Shown: positions 23,701 to 37,732, counted from the first letter of the stretch. The stretch is DNA of 64,000 bases from Dentipellis sp. KUC8613 (GCA_002286715.1 NSJX01000007.1:313863-377862), one strand, 5' to 3'. Notes: generated by a model not told the origin, from the letters alone. Program-made: numbers and translations.

Positions 23701-24756
23701 GAATTATCGGGACGTTTTATATGTTTCCCGAGCAGAAGTCACTGGGCGGCGCACCTCGTCGACAACTAGTCGGTTAAGCTCGCCTCGTTGATGAAGCTGG
23801 GTCAGTATCTTCATGAAATTTGACGTGCAGAGCTTCTCTGGAGTGACTGCCCGGCTAGCGCCGTCAGCATGCCGAATGCGAGCATTGGTATCGTCACGTA
23901 CTGTACAACAGGCGATTGACCGGGCTACCGATCGACAGGTCCTCAAGGATCTGCAGAATCTTAGAGAGTATACAGAGGAGAGTACTGCAAGCGCTTACCT
24001 CTTCTTTCTCGAAAGGAGGAGTCTCTGAACTCAGCGATGCCACCTGTACATGGCTCTCGCGTAGCCGAGCGACCTCTGCATACTCCAAGTCAGCTTCTAG
24101 CGGTGTTACGTACATATATGCACTCACGGTTCTTCATGAGCGCTGGCAGAAGACATGAGATGACGAAAACAAAAGTAAACTTGGATAAATGACGGCACCT
24201 AGCAAGGGAGAGACTACTATGGAAATGCCATGCTGCAGAAGCGGGTTGGTCAGCTGACAAGTCAATGGAAACGTACAGGAAGGCTAACGTCGTCTGCAAT
24301 TGCAGGCACCTGAAAGCATAAGCTCTACCAGCATATACTGAGTGACTGTTCCCTGTCGACTCGATAAGCGCTCACCTTGCCCATCCCAGTCGGGGCGACC
24401 ACGAACACATCAGCTCCTGAGAATATACCAGCTGCAGGTGGCGACACATCTGATAACAAAGCGAATACATACCGAGAACTGCAGCCTCGAATATCTCTTT
24501 CTGCTTCCCCTTGTACTCAGAATATCCAAATACTATTAGATACAGAAGTCCGTTGGCATCTAGAACGGAGTGTGGCGGCGACGTACATACCGTCTGTGAG
24601 TACACTTCGACCGGTATTTAGCCTTTGGGCCTTATAGAGTCCGACTGAACGAACTTACGAATGACAATTCACTGTAGCACTCGGTTCCTTCCGTCCTACC
24701 CAACCTCTAGAACTTGGAGACGATGGACCTGCAGTGTCGTCGTAGTCATGATCCAT
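20794..24756 (-). CDS. RecQ-family ATP-dependent DNA helicase
   Basis: 3'-5' helicase for recombination and replication-fork repair. I could splice 28 exons to 814 aa with phases kept and a total divisible by three. Order: [10 protein letters not shown] (RecQ motif 0), Walker A APTGMGK (Lys71), LYITPEKL, DEAH box DE-AHCIS-EWGHDFR (171 onward, split over three exons), [49 protein letters not shown], and arginine-finger motif [15 protein letters not shown]. The RecQ-Ct zinc site has Cys378, Cys434 (or 428), Cys457 and Cys460 (NQMCDVC). A divergent polar tail of about 350 residues replaces any clear HRDC domain. Several exons are 14-25 nt (24604-24591, 24142-24128, 23697-23683, 22692-22675, 22615-22593, 22533-22509, 22264-22241). 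Weak donors (GTTCGA, GTTAGC) occur. The length and lack of a long N-terminus resemble RecQ1-like rather than Sgs1/BLM proteins. Confidence 0.93.
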
Positions 24757-25152
24757 TTTGGCTTGAGAAAGACACATAAAGCATGAAACCCGTGTAGAAG
24801 ACGAGTAAATGCAGACTAAGTCAGGAAATGTGCGCTGCTGGGATGATGGTAGTGGGTGTAGCAGAGTAAGGGCTGCTACTAAGCGCGACGCGATCACTTA
24901 CGCGATCACCTGACAGAGACGCGTCTATGGCACGTGTTCCTCTGGCATTAGCCACCTGTCCTCGAGGCTCTCCACCATTATTGCTGCTGTCATCCACTAG
25001 ATGCCTTCAATATTCCGTACAGCTATTCAACTTCTTTTAATCTATCCAATGACCATGGTCATATAAACGCACGGCTTCCGGACCGCGGCAGCATGCGGAC
25101 AAATAAGGTTCGCCCACTACTCCAAGTCTGCTCCAAGTATCCCCCAGCCCAG
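24757..25152. other. Intergenic region between MDE1 stop and RecQ start
   Basis: About 400 bp that must contain the RecQ promoter and the MDE1 3' end. No further feature is evident. Confidence 0.5.
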
Positions 25153-26228
25153 CTAAGCCTCATTGAGCACGACGGGCAGGCCTGCTGTTTTCATTTTGAC
25201 AGCAATCTCGAAGAGATAGTCGAGACACTAAGAGGCCATCAGGATTCGGCGCCGCACCATCTTCTGGATTTAGAAGCGCACCTCTGTCTGGGTCTTCGCC
25301 TTCTCCCAATCATTTCCTGAAACCACAAGATGCTCAGCTGCCACAGAAGCTCGCAATGAACAAAATTGCTTACCCCAAACGTACACTCCGTGTCTCCGGA
25401 CGAGCACCGCGGCGGCATTGGGATACTTGACCATCGCGTCTGCCATGCTGTCCTTCAGGTCCTCTTCGTTCGGTGTGTTTTCGATAATGGGGATCTCGAG
25501 CGTGTCGAGATACGACAGGGCGGAGCCTGTTCCGCCAATTCTGACGCCCTTGATCATCTGATCATGCGGACTGTCACGACGCGCGCTGAAGAGAATGTCT
25601 GGTATGGCTACTTACCTCCTACGAATGAAAACAAATCCGTGTTGAGAGGTCTGACTGGTTTCACCGCGACAGGTTGAAAGTTACCTGATGAGATATCCTG
25701 AACACGGGGCCAGGCCATAGTAGCGTGGCCATGACTGCATTCTGCGAGTGCGTGTGGATGCAGCTCCCGGCGCCGCGGAGGTCAAACGCGTTCCAGAAGA
25801 GAGGCGTGCATGCGGACTCCTTGAGGTTCACGGTCGGCTTGCGCAGGAAGATCTTGTCGCCAGTCGTGGTGAGCGTTTGCGGGTATGGCAGCACGAAGAT
25901 ATGAGACGGGAGGATTCGTTCCTTCTGCACGCCTGAAGGTGCGATGTAGACTTTATCACTGGTGAGCACGAGGTCGTTTAGCTCACTCGTACTACACACA
26001 GATTGAACATGTCTGACCCGACGCGGATAGTGATTCCTCCGCCAGTTCCCGTTACCCAGCCAAGGTGGTAGAAGCCTTTGCAAAGCTCTGGTATCAGATT
26101 GGCCGGCTGCGATTAAATCAAACACTCAATTGGCCGTCTTGTGAGATCCGTAAAGACACACGAACATGCGACGGGTCAGAAGATACGACGAGAGCATCGG
26201 CTTCCTGGTTCTGGTTCTCACTAGACAT
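25153..26228 (-). CDS. MDE1: Methylthioribulose-1-phosphate dehydratase (class II aldolase family)
   Basis: Methionine salvage enzyme that dehydrates 5-methylthioribulose-1-phosphate; the human homologue is APIP. Exons 26228-26166, 26106-26018, 25958-25685, 25618-25616, 25557-25374, 25316-25282 and 25227-25153 total 723 nt, giving 240 aa against about 242 in human. Key stretches are [29 protein letters not shown], and the zinc ligands CIHTHSQ (His119, His121) and RRHGVYVWG (His199). The fourth exon is only GAG (Glu143). Its flanking introns (66 and 58 nt) have good GTAACT/TTCGTAG and GTAAGT/GATCAG ends. It restores HQEMIKG, which is conserved in the family and contains the proposed catalytic acid/base. 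The last residues [11 protein letters not shown] match the family C-terminus. Confidence 0.94.
25616..25618 (-). other. MDE1: 3-nt microexon (GAG, Glu143) of MDE1
   Basis: On the minus strand the sequence reads TTCATTCGTAG, GAG, GTAAGTAG. Including it yields SHQ-E-MIKG, and skipping it deletes exactly one residue in frame. The spacing His119 to Glu143 (24 residues) equals that of human APIP His115 to Glu139, as I remember the family. Derived from sequence and family knowledge, with no transcript data. Confidence 0.85.
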
Positions 26229-27985
26229 GATAGATAGATCGGCGAAGTTAGAGACTCGGACTGTCTGCAAATTGGCTTTGTGGCGTCTTCAAAATTGAGA
26301 CGCGTCAGGCCTTTCTAGGAAATGCAGACCCCGAGCACCCTTCTACATCTGGCGACCCACTTTCGCCATCCACAAACACAGTTCGCAGTCGCCAGATCCA
26401 AATTGCGCTAGACATTCCCGCATGCGTTTAGTCGGCGCCGGAGTGATTTGGCCACGGGTCGCTCTCACGGAGTTCTGGAGTCGGGCTCGTGAATCTGCCC
26501 ACTCGGATTGGGCACGGTCATTTGCCACGGGTGTGTGTGAGATCTGGAGGGATCTAACTCAAATCCGTCCATCCTACTAAGATCGTCAGCTTGCAGTCTG
26601 CCAATAATCACTGTTCTAGCTATGTCGCCAACGGGTAGGCCGTCCCGAGATGGGAGTGGTACCCGCGTCCCACCGCTGACAGTCGTCTCTGGTGCCTATT
26701 CATGCTGTCCTTCGGGTCCGATTCGACCAGAGCTCTGCATCGGAAGCCCAGATATTCACCGATCGGAAGAATATGTCCTTCGCGCAGATCGTATGGCATG
26801 AACGTCTGTAGCAAATGGCCGTGTGTGCCTTTCGCGGCGGAAGGTGCGCACGCCCGGACGTACCATTGCCATAACCTATCTAATTGCCACCTGTCCGGTG
26901 TCAGGCGTATTGTGTGGGTGGAGAAGCTGCAGCCCGAGGCGGCTTCTGGAACTTCTGCAGCTGCGTGCTGTGGACATCGGAACCCGTCCTCTGATCGAAT
27001 CCTCTCTTCGGGCGGAACTTTCACCGTGCGCACGACGCACGTCGCCGTCCAGGCTCTTTACTCGGGTCTCTCCAGCCGCCTGCGTGCTCCGACAGCGGCA
27101 CCATCGAGCTATTCACTCAGGCTTGTGGAGGCCATGACATCCGCACCTTGTCAGTACGTTATATATGAACTACTCGTGATCGTGATGGGACTAGTCTCAT
27201 GTGCATATCAGGTCGTAACTCGGATATGAAACTATACATGGAGCTCGACTGGCATGGACGACGTGATTTTTACCATCTGGTACGGCATCGAACCTGGCTA
27301 TCAAGCGGACCTAGATATCAGCAGATATCAGCGTTGCCACTAGCTTGCTCGTCTAACACACCGGCCCATGTGCCACGCCTTTCACAGGAGATTCGAACTC
27401 GACGGGTTCGACGGCGAATGGTTTCGGGTGTCGAGAAGAGGAGGGAAGCTTGCACCGGCGCCGCAGCGCTCAGGGGGCAGAGGCTGTTGTACGTACTGTA
27501 TCGGTTTCGAAACTCAATGGGACACGACCTTGCCTCCGGTTTTTTTGACTTGCGTCGCTGAGATCGTTGAGATCCAGAGGACGCAAATCGGCCTGCTGCC
27601 GCGCTGTATCAAATTCTCGGAGCGCCACACCTCGCTCCCGGTGAAAATGAACCGTACGAACTCTCTTTCAAACACCCGGTGGTACCCGTCCAGGTCCCGT
27701 TAATTGTATGAGGAGAACGGGAGTGGAGGACGGGATATATAGCATTCCAATAATACACATGAAACCAGAGAGAGAGAAAGCGTACACAGCGAGGAGGCTA
27801 ACATACAGGATAGCAGTAAATAGGGCATAGGGAGTCTAAAGATAACATAACAGGGACGGCTACCCGGGAATATGAGATGCCTACAGAACGCCCATGACAA
27901 GAACAGCATCTTAATCAAGAAGAACGGAGAGCAGACAGACGACTGTTCGATGCGAAATCCGCGAAAACGGTGCCCGGACGAGTGT
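26229..27985. other. 1.76 kb region with ambiguous open frames
   Basis: It lies between the PAS gene 3' end and the MDE1 start, both on the minus strand. Both strands are open over long stretches: 26702-27229 (+), 26620-27033 (-), 27199-27561 (+) and 27368-27703 (+). The last, ending at a TAA about 280 bp before the PAS gene stop, is the most protein-like, with mixed composition and the stretch GFETQWDTTLPPVFL. I recognise no family and cannot choose a strand. A duplicated AGATATCAGC occurs at 27313-27332. Confidence 0.35.
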
Positions 27986-29546
27986 TTATGACGCGTGCCG
28001 GAGGATGACCATGAGGCCATCCGAATGTGCCGAGAAAATGGAGTCGACGAGCATCTCCTGCTCGTGTGAAGCACCCCGGGCCCGCACGCGAGGCCGCGCT
28101 GATGGTGCTGCGGAGTGTGCGTGCGAGCGGGACGAGGTTGGGTGGCTTGACGATGAATTCGAGTCCCTGCCGTGTCGCTGTCGTGGTTGTGGGTCGGGAG
28201 ACCGCTCACTGGAAGCAAGTTCAGACAATGCAGACGGTCAACCGCCCAAGACGACTAACCTGGAGTCTCTTCCCTTCAGACAGAGGGTGAACTTGCCGAA
28301 TCCAAAGCCGCCGTCACTAGGTTGCCCGCGCTCGTTGACGCCCCATCCCTTGACGGCGTCGATCCAGCTGCGGACGAGCTCCTCATCCTTTTTGATCACA
28401 AAGTCGAAGAAGCTCCGTCCCATGACGGTGGTCGTGGACAACAGGCTATCGTTCGAGCAGTATATGATCGGGCAATTCACAGAGAAACGGTCGAGGATCA
28501 GAGCGGTGCGGATGGATTGCTTGGGCAGCGGCGCGAATCTTATCACCTCCTCAGTGGTGGGGCTGGACGACGGAGACTTTGACGAAGGTTCCGGCCGGGC
28601 TTGCGAATCCTTTTCCTTACTCTCTTTGTCTTTAGCCTTGGTCTTCTCCTTTGTGGGAGTCTCCTGCCGTGAACTAGCACTTGAAGGAATGGAGGGTGGT
28701 GTTGCCAAGAGCGCTTCGGGCAAGAGCGATTCGCTTGAGCCAGGTACCTGTATGGGGCTGGGCGGCATTGGCGACGGGTCGTTCCAGCGCTGAGACGAGC
28801 ACCGCAAGGTCATTGGGAGATGCCGATAGAATCGCATGGAACAAGCGCTTACCCTGAACTCAAAGTTAGTAGCAGAAGGGGTGATGATAGTGACCTCTTG
28901 GGCGGTCGAAGCGTTGTGCATGGCCTTGGGGCCCATAGCGGCAAACGAGACGCTGCCGACCAGTACATTGTGCGCGACCGTTCGTGACTGGTACGGCGTC
29001 AGCATCCGTGAATTACAGCGACGGGTGCAACGCTTACAATGGCGCAAAGGATGTAGCCCTTGTATGGATCCTTGTGCTTCATGCGTAGGTAAGCCAGGAC
29101 GGCGGCTTTGTCTTGACTGATCGTGTCACTGTGGGTTGACCGATGGGGGTGAGCAAGGATGTAAACATAGGTCAGGGACGAGGACGCACTAATGGAGGCG
29201 TCGGACTTGGGGAAACTCGTCTGGATGGACGAGATCCAGTGACGGCTTGCCGACCAACTCGTGTGGCTCAAAGCCTGCATGGGGTCATAAATGGGCGGTG
29301 ACAGAATATAATGGATATTCTTACCGAGCAGGTCACTCACAGACTCGGTCAAGAAAACCCAGCGGGCCTGCAGCAGGACGCGTCATCAGCAGGACATTCC
29401 TTTATCTGAGGGAGCGAGGAGCTGCGCACATTTTCTGAAAAGTCGACGATACCGACTGCGTGTCAAGGATGGCGAGTGAGAAGACATCAAGGAGGGAAAA
29501 TAGGGAGCGGCATACTGAAGGATACGCAGGGGGAGGACGAATCCAT
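27986..29546 (-). CDS. Small protein with two PAS domains and no output domain
   Basis: Eight exons (29546-29516, 29455-29430, 29367-29325, 29274-29190, 29128-29038, 28987-28853, 28789-28260, 28208-27986) total 1164 nt, giving 387 aa. The first PAS domain spans about 10-135, with SFIGIVDFSENARWVFLTES, SDLLGFEPHELVGKPSLDLV and HPDEF. A Pro/Ser/Lys-rich linker follows. A second PAS-like segment lies near 230-320, with LILDRFSVNCPIIYCSND, GRSFFDFVIKKDE and GFGFGKF. The protein ends with an isolated conserved-looking block EMLVDSIFSAHSDGLMVILR. There is no kinase, GATA finger, bHLH or cyclase domain. No LOV core (GRNCRFLQ) is present, so a flavin photosensor is unlikely. PAS proteins usually sense ligands or mediate partner binding; the role here is unknown. 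It is divergent from TRM61 across 636 bp. Confidence 0.85.
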
Positions 29547-32210
<2,664 letters not shown>

Positions 32211-32370
32211 CACGATCTGTAAGGCGATTCTATCCTGTGGCGCTGCCACTGCTAAACGGTACATATGCAGATTATACGATCATGATTGGATAGACTAGTT
32301 GTATTAAGAATAAAATAGCCACGTGTCCTACAAGAACGAGGACACGCCAGAGTCAGAATGCCCACAGCAT

Positions 32371-35300
32371 TCAATGAGTGATAGCTCTCCTGTACGCCTC
32401 CTCCTGCTCCCTCTCCTGCTGAAGCTGGGCCTCTGTCTTCCCCCGACGACTTCGAAGGACCCTGTCAGACGCCGGGGCCGGCGCGGCCGCCGCCTGTGCC
32501 TTCGCGCGCTTACGCTGGGGACGCTGGGCCTCCTCTTCATCGGAAGCAGACTCCGATAGATCGTCCTTCGCCTTCTTGCGCTTTGCAGGCGCGCGACGCT
32601 GTTTCACGGGCATCTTCGTCTTGGAGTCCGCGGGCACCGGCGAAGCCTTGCTTGCGCCGTTGGCGATCACACCCGATGGCTTTTGACTGGCCCCGGCATT
32701 GGCGCGGGACACGTCTTTATCGATGTTCGTTTCTTGCAACGTTGGTTGTGGAGAAGCGCCGGAACCTCGGGCAGCGTTATCGGCTGCTTCAGCTGCAAGC
32801 TCGGCCATCGACTTGGGCACTCCGACTACGGCAGGTTGTGGGGGAAGCAAGACTGGCTCCATGTCCTCATTCTCGTCCTTGTCGTCTCCAATTGTCTCCA
32901 TCGTGATGGGAGTTGAAAGGCGCGGTGTCTCGGCCTCGTCAAGCATAGAGGTTGCTGCGCTGCTCCGGAGTCGTGAGACCTGGGATTTTGGCGAGGGCTG
33001 CGGAGACTCGAACGCGACGTGCTGGTATCTCGGTAGACTGTAAGGCTGGACGACATCATCGGCTCCAGTAAGGAATCCTCCAGGCTGTGGTACGTCCTGC
33101 ATTGCCACTATTAATCGCCGCTAAAGTCGTCGAAAGAAAGAATGGTGCCATACCTCGTCGGGCTGCGAGCTATTGGCGTCAGCCTCTTTGCCGGCGGCAT
33201 GCGACGGCTGGCCTGAGCTAGCATATTGCTCTTGTAGCCGCTGTCGAATCCTTAGACCCTGCACTAGCCTAGTCCAGCGTTTTATAGCATTCTGCTGTCG
33301 CTTCGCTTGTTCCTTTTGCGCGGCATCGTGCTCGGCTTCCCAGTATGCCTTTACGTGACCACTAGATCAGCTACCGCATGACATGCGCGGGAAAAGCAAG
33401 GACCGACCTCAAGAAGAGCCTCCTCGTTCTCAGCGGCGACTACTACCCCGCTGATGACAGGAAATGCCCTGCGTTTCTTGAACTCGAAGCCGGTCTATGA
33501 CAGCGAATCAGCCGCTCAGGAGTCATATAGCCCTCTTCTTGACAGAATTACTACATACCACTGCTTCTGCATAGTCAAAGCCCAACTGGCGGGCAATTTT
33601 GGCGGTGCCCTTATCTACAGGATCCCTCTTGAGCATGTGCACTCATGGAGACGGATGGGCAGCTTACGTGGGACGTGCGCCGCTCCTGCAGGCAACATGG
33701 ATGGAACATACAGATCAATGTTCCCGAAATCGTTCTTCGGGATCACACCCTGCATGATTGAATACGCAAGTGGGTCAGCCACCCGGCCCCCTAACACTCA
33801 ACAAAGAGGCAGACAGAAAACGACATACGTCAATGACCGGCGCCGGCTGATAGAGTTCAGTCTGCCTCTCCGCATACAGGCCTTGCTGCACGTCTTCCGC
33901 GTTCCCATCCGCACTAGTGCCGGCTTCCCGCAGGATCTCCAGTTCACGCTTGCGGTTGACTGTGGAGGCACGCTGCTTGACCCATTTCATCGGCTGCTCC
34001 CCGGCACGCACCACGCGTCCGCGACGCATCCAGTTCTCTGCCGTTTTCAGCGAGAGCACCGACCCGCGCGGATAGACCGGCTCGCCACGGAATTTGCCCA
34101 GCTCCGGAGCATTTGGAGTTATGACCTGGTCCTTGTGGAGATGCCGCTCAAGGAAGTATCTGAATGATATCTTGTCAATACGCTCGTATTCAGCACCCCT
34201 CGAAACTCACAGAGGATGGTCCTTGAATCCTGCGACCGTTGTTGGCATTTTCTCCGTCAACTGGTTGGACGTGAGCTCTTCGTCTTCCAAGTCATCGCGA
34301 TTCTAAAAGGAGGTCTGTCAGGAAATGAACCAGGGCACGAGGCAAACTGTACGCATACAAGTCGATAAGGCCTTGTGACGACACTGAGGACATTCTCCCA
34401 CCAGTGCTCCCGCCCCTTCCCACCGGCCTGGGTCTTCGCCACCTTCGCCCCATACTCTCGTGCGTATCGCGGCGTCACGTCGCGCGCGTATCCGTCCTCT
34501 TCGAACGCCACAACGTAGGTCATTCGATTGTCGACGCGGGTTCTTCGAGCGGCTGCGCCGCCAGGAGAGGAAGAAGATTGTATCGACGGGTCGAAAAGCT
34601 TGCGTTTGTTGACGATCCCGCGGATGGGATCGACGGGTATCCATCGTGCATCGGGTCTAGAAAATACCTCTGTCCAAAATACTGGAGGGGTTGCAGTCGG
34701 ATCTTCTGGCCCTGAATGACAACTCGGTGCTTAGAACAGTGCGCTATCGCATGAGTTTCACATGAGCGAGCACGCACGGAGTGGTCTATTCGGTACGGGA
34801 GTCGAGGCTTTACTTTTGCTCTTTCGCAACCTGATAACAGGTTTTGCCTTCTCTTTGCCCTTGGATTTTGTTGGCGTGCTTGTAGATGACTGAACACCTG
34901 GGATATCAACTTCCTCCATATCATCCGCATCGTCATCATTCTGAATTACAGCCTTTCCCTTGCCCTTTGTATCTCTGGGCTTGGATTTCGGCTTTGGCTT
35001 GCCAACGCTTGCTTGCCATGGGACACTCTGCAAGCTGACGACGAGTCTCGCTGGGATATCCAGTGACCGACACAGCGCTGTGAATAACTGCGCGCTGACG
35101 TCTCTGCTACCAAACCGTTGAAGTGCATGTTTCATGAGGCTCTTCTCACTTCTGATGATCTCCATATCATCGTCATCGTCGGCATACGGGTCCGGTTCCA
35201 CCTGACGAGCCTTGCCCTTGCCCTTGTCATTCTGGTTTGGGTCAGAAATCATCCCCTTTGCGATGAGTTCGGCCTGTACATCGTCAAAAGTGCGGCTTCG

Positions 35301-35923
35301 TAGATGCCCAGTCGGCAGCACCTCGAAGAACGTCTCGCTCCACCACTCAACGAGCCGGGTGATGCTCATTTCGAAAAGATGGCCCCGCTTTGCCGCTTCA
35401 GGTATGCGGGACTTGTGGATCATGGCCAAAGAGTTCTGAAGAACCATGGGCGTGAGGGACAGTAGTCGAGCCTAAAGGATGCACGCGCGTTGAGATCAAG
35501 GGTGAAAGTGTACACCTCGAGACATGAAGCCGGTCGAAGGGGACGTACGTGAAGCAACGGGTCATTGAGCCACTTGTTACGAATCCAAGCATTCGTGAGC
35601 AGCGCAACAGTATGCACCTTGTGGCAATCTATCCGCATAAGCCGTTCTGCATGCGGTATGCCTGTTGGTTTCTTCCTGTTGCGCATGCTCAACTGCTCGT
35701 CCTCACGCAACTAGAATACACGACACTGCACGTACTTGGACGCATCTTTTCCTTTCTTTGGCCCAGCCTTGAGAGTAATTTCAATATTAGGCTTCGTTGA
35801 CGGCCCTTCCTCTACCGTTTCTTCGATGGGTATGTGTTGAGGCACCGGGACTTCCTCCCAGTCCATCTCATCTTCGTCGCTTTCGGCATTTGAAAGGTAT
35901 TGGTCTTCATTGAGAACAGACAT
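32371..35923 (-). CDS. RAD4: DNA damage recognition protein Rad4/XPC
   Basis: Initiates global-genome nucleotide excision repair by binding helix-distorting lesions together with Rad23. The spliced protein is about 980 aa; not every exon edge was fixed. N-terminal [20 protein letters not shown] is acidic. Next come the transglutaminase-like fold ([18 protein letters not shown], then [19 protein letters not shown]), BHD1 ([19 protein letters not shown]), BHD2 ([18 protein letters not shown]) and BHD3 ([49 protein letters not shown]). A basic coiled region and a disordered tail of about 240 residues with Lys/Arg clusters follow. A lysine-rich, acidic insert interrupts the transglutaminase fold, as in other Rad4 proteins. 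Upstream in-frame ATGs exist, but 35923 has the best family-like N-terminus. Confidence 0.92.
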
Positions 35924-36412
35924 TGTTTTGGCGATGTATTGGACTGGGTCAAGAGCAAGGCATAAGTCTACGCGGGACACGAGTAAAGGTGAATTCAACA
36001 AGTTTCACCGCGAGTTGAGTCCGTCACGTCGACTCGATGCCGCGACGCGGTCCCGCGCGTCTGACCAAGCCAATTAGCGCATGATGTCACGCGCTCCAGG
36101 TCCCACGCTTCCGCTGCACCTGACCTGTCTCAATTATCCTCTCGCCAACAATTGCCTCCAGCGAAAAGCTCGCGAAACACCGACTCGTTCCTGGAATCTT
36201 ACTCGAACACTTGGCTCACACGACGACTTTCTGGCGGGGTTAACGATCTACGTTAAATTATGTGTAGTATGTCTATATATCTCGAGGGGAGGGGAATCCT
36301 GAATGCGAAGAAAGGCGTGACGGTCATGACAGTAAGGGTACAATGGAGGGAGGGAGAGCATAGGTAACGGTCAAGAAACAAAAGCTATGGCTACAGAAAA
36401 GATGGGAGGAGA
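35924..36412. other. Intergenic region upstream of RAD4
   Basis: About 490 bp between the HAD phosphatase stop and the RAD4 start, both on the minus strand. It contains the RAD4 promoter. A partially palindromic GTCACGTCGACTCGATGCC stretch lies at about 36025. No gene is seen. Confidence 0.5.
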
Positions 36413-37606
36413 TTATGCGGTAATGACGAACTTCAACTTGAGCTCGCCGTCAATCTCCGTCGGGATACACTTGACCTTATCCATGTTCTCGACGATGTAG
36501 TGGGCGCCGCAGTTCTCAATCTTCTTCCTCTCGTGCGAGGTGCAGACGGCGATGACGGTAGCGCCAGAGGCAACACCAGCGCGAATACCCGAGGGAGAGT
36601 CCTCGAAGACAAGGCACTTGCGCGCGTCGAAGCCGAGGCACTCTGCGGCGAGCAGGAAGGGGTCGGGGGCAGGCTTGCCAGCCTTCAGCCGCTTGTCGTC
36701 GGCGGTGATCGTCACCGGAGGCGGGGTGATGCCGACGCGAGTCATGCAGCCATAAGCTGAAAGAACGCGAGTTAGGCGTGCGCTCCAAGTAAGGAAAGAG
36801 GACATAGACATACCATAGGTTTTGGCGCCAGAGGTAGCAACAGCATACCGGCCAGCAGGGATGGAGTCGATCATCCTTTTAACACCAGGCAGGATCTGAA
36901 CCGAGCGGTCAACGCCAGTGGCCTCGATCTGCCAAGCCTTCAACTCGTGCGCCGCTGCCGCGGTCTCAACCATCTTGCCGAACTTGTTGCCACTGAGGCC
37001 GCCCGCACGCTCTTGCTGGACCATCTCCTCATGGACGTCCTCCATGATAGGATCGTCGAAGCGGTGAGCCTCGGCGTCGATGACGGACATGGAGAGCATG
37101 TTGTCGAGGCGGGTGCCGAACGATGGACGACGGCCTTGAGAGATAGACGGGTGACGAGAAGAAGGAGCCGATGAAGGCGCAGAGGAGCCGGGGGTCATAG
37201 AGAGCTCGGGGGTGGCAAGGCCCGAGGCCAACGGCGTGTTCGAAGCCGTACGCCAGGGAGAGTTTGTCTGGCTGCCGGGGCCGTGCTTGTTGTAGGCGTC
37301 GGCGAAGAAGAGGATGGTCTCCTCGAAAGCCTGCACCTCGGCGTCCATCTCGTGAGCCTTGATGTGCGGCTTGAACTGGGAGAGGTTGTCGACGGCGCGC
37401 TTGCCGTGGGTGGCTGCAATCACGTAGGCCGGGTCCTGCCCAATGTCCTTGGCAACCTTGCCCCATGCAGCCTCGACAGCGGCGATAGAGTCGGTCAAGG
37501 TTCCGTCCTGTCAACACACTGGGAGTGTGAGCGAGATGTTCAGCAAAACCATAAAAGCACGCACCATGTCGAAGAGGACGGCATCAACAGTGAATTCGGT
37601 CGACAT
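36413..37606 (-). CDS. HAD-superfamily phosphatase, GPP/DOG type with a large insert
   Basis: Likely sugar-phosphate or glycerol-3-phosphate phosphatase. Exons 37606-37565, 37507-36814 and 36756-36413 give 359 aa. HAD motif I is FDMDGTLTDS (nucleophile Asp13, acid Asp15), split by intron 1 between Met14 and Asp15. Motif II is ATSGAKTY, motif III Lys is in KAGKPAPDPFLLAAE, and motif IV is VFEDSPSGIRAG. The Gpp1-like elements THGKR and PGVKRMIDSIP are present. Compared with the 250-residue yeast enzymes there is an extra Ser/Pro-rich segment of about 95 residues (roughly 95-190) in the cap region. Substrate cannot be read from the sequence. If it is a Gpp1 orthologue it would act in glycerol production under osmotic stress. 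Confidence 0.88.
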
Positions 37607-37723
37607 GGCGATGAGGTATGGGTGGTATGAAAGCCGAAGAGGTATGAGACGGGTAGTAGAGCTCGGTGGGTGAGGAAGAGCTGAGGCCGGTGGTGATGAG
37701 GAACTTTGCGCTGAACGTCGGCC

Positions 37724-37732
37724 CTTTATATA
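37724..37732 (-). promoter_or_regulatory. TATA box of the HAD phosphatase gene
   Basis: TATATAAAG on the minus strand, about 118 bp before the ATG at 37606. This is a classical TATA element at a suitable distance and is rarer in this window than TATA-less promoters. An AGGGG word (CCCCT on the gene strand, STRE-like) lies farther upstream at 37815-37822. Stress regulation is an inference. Confidence 0.6.

Noticed and set aside
27270..27360. tRNA-like B box (GGTTCGATGCC) on the minus strand
   Set aside because: The flanking bases cannot form a T stem (CCAGG against CCGTA) and no A box lies at the right distance.
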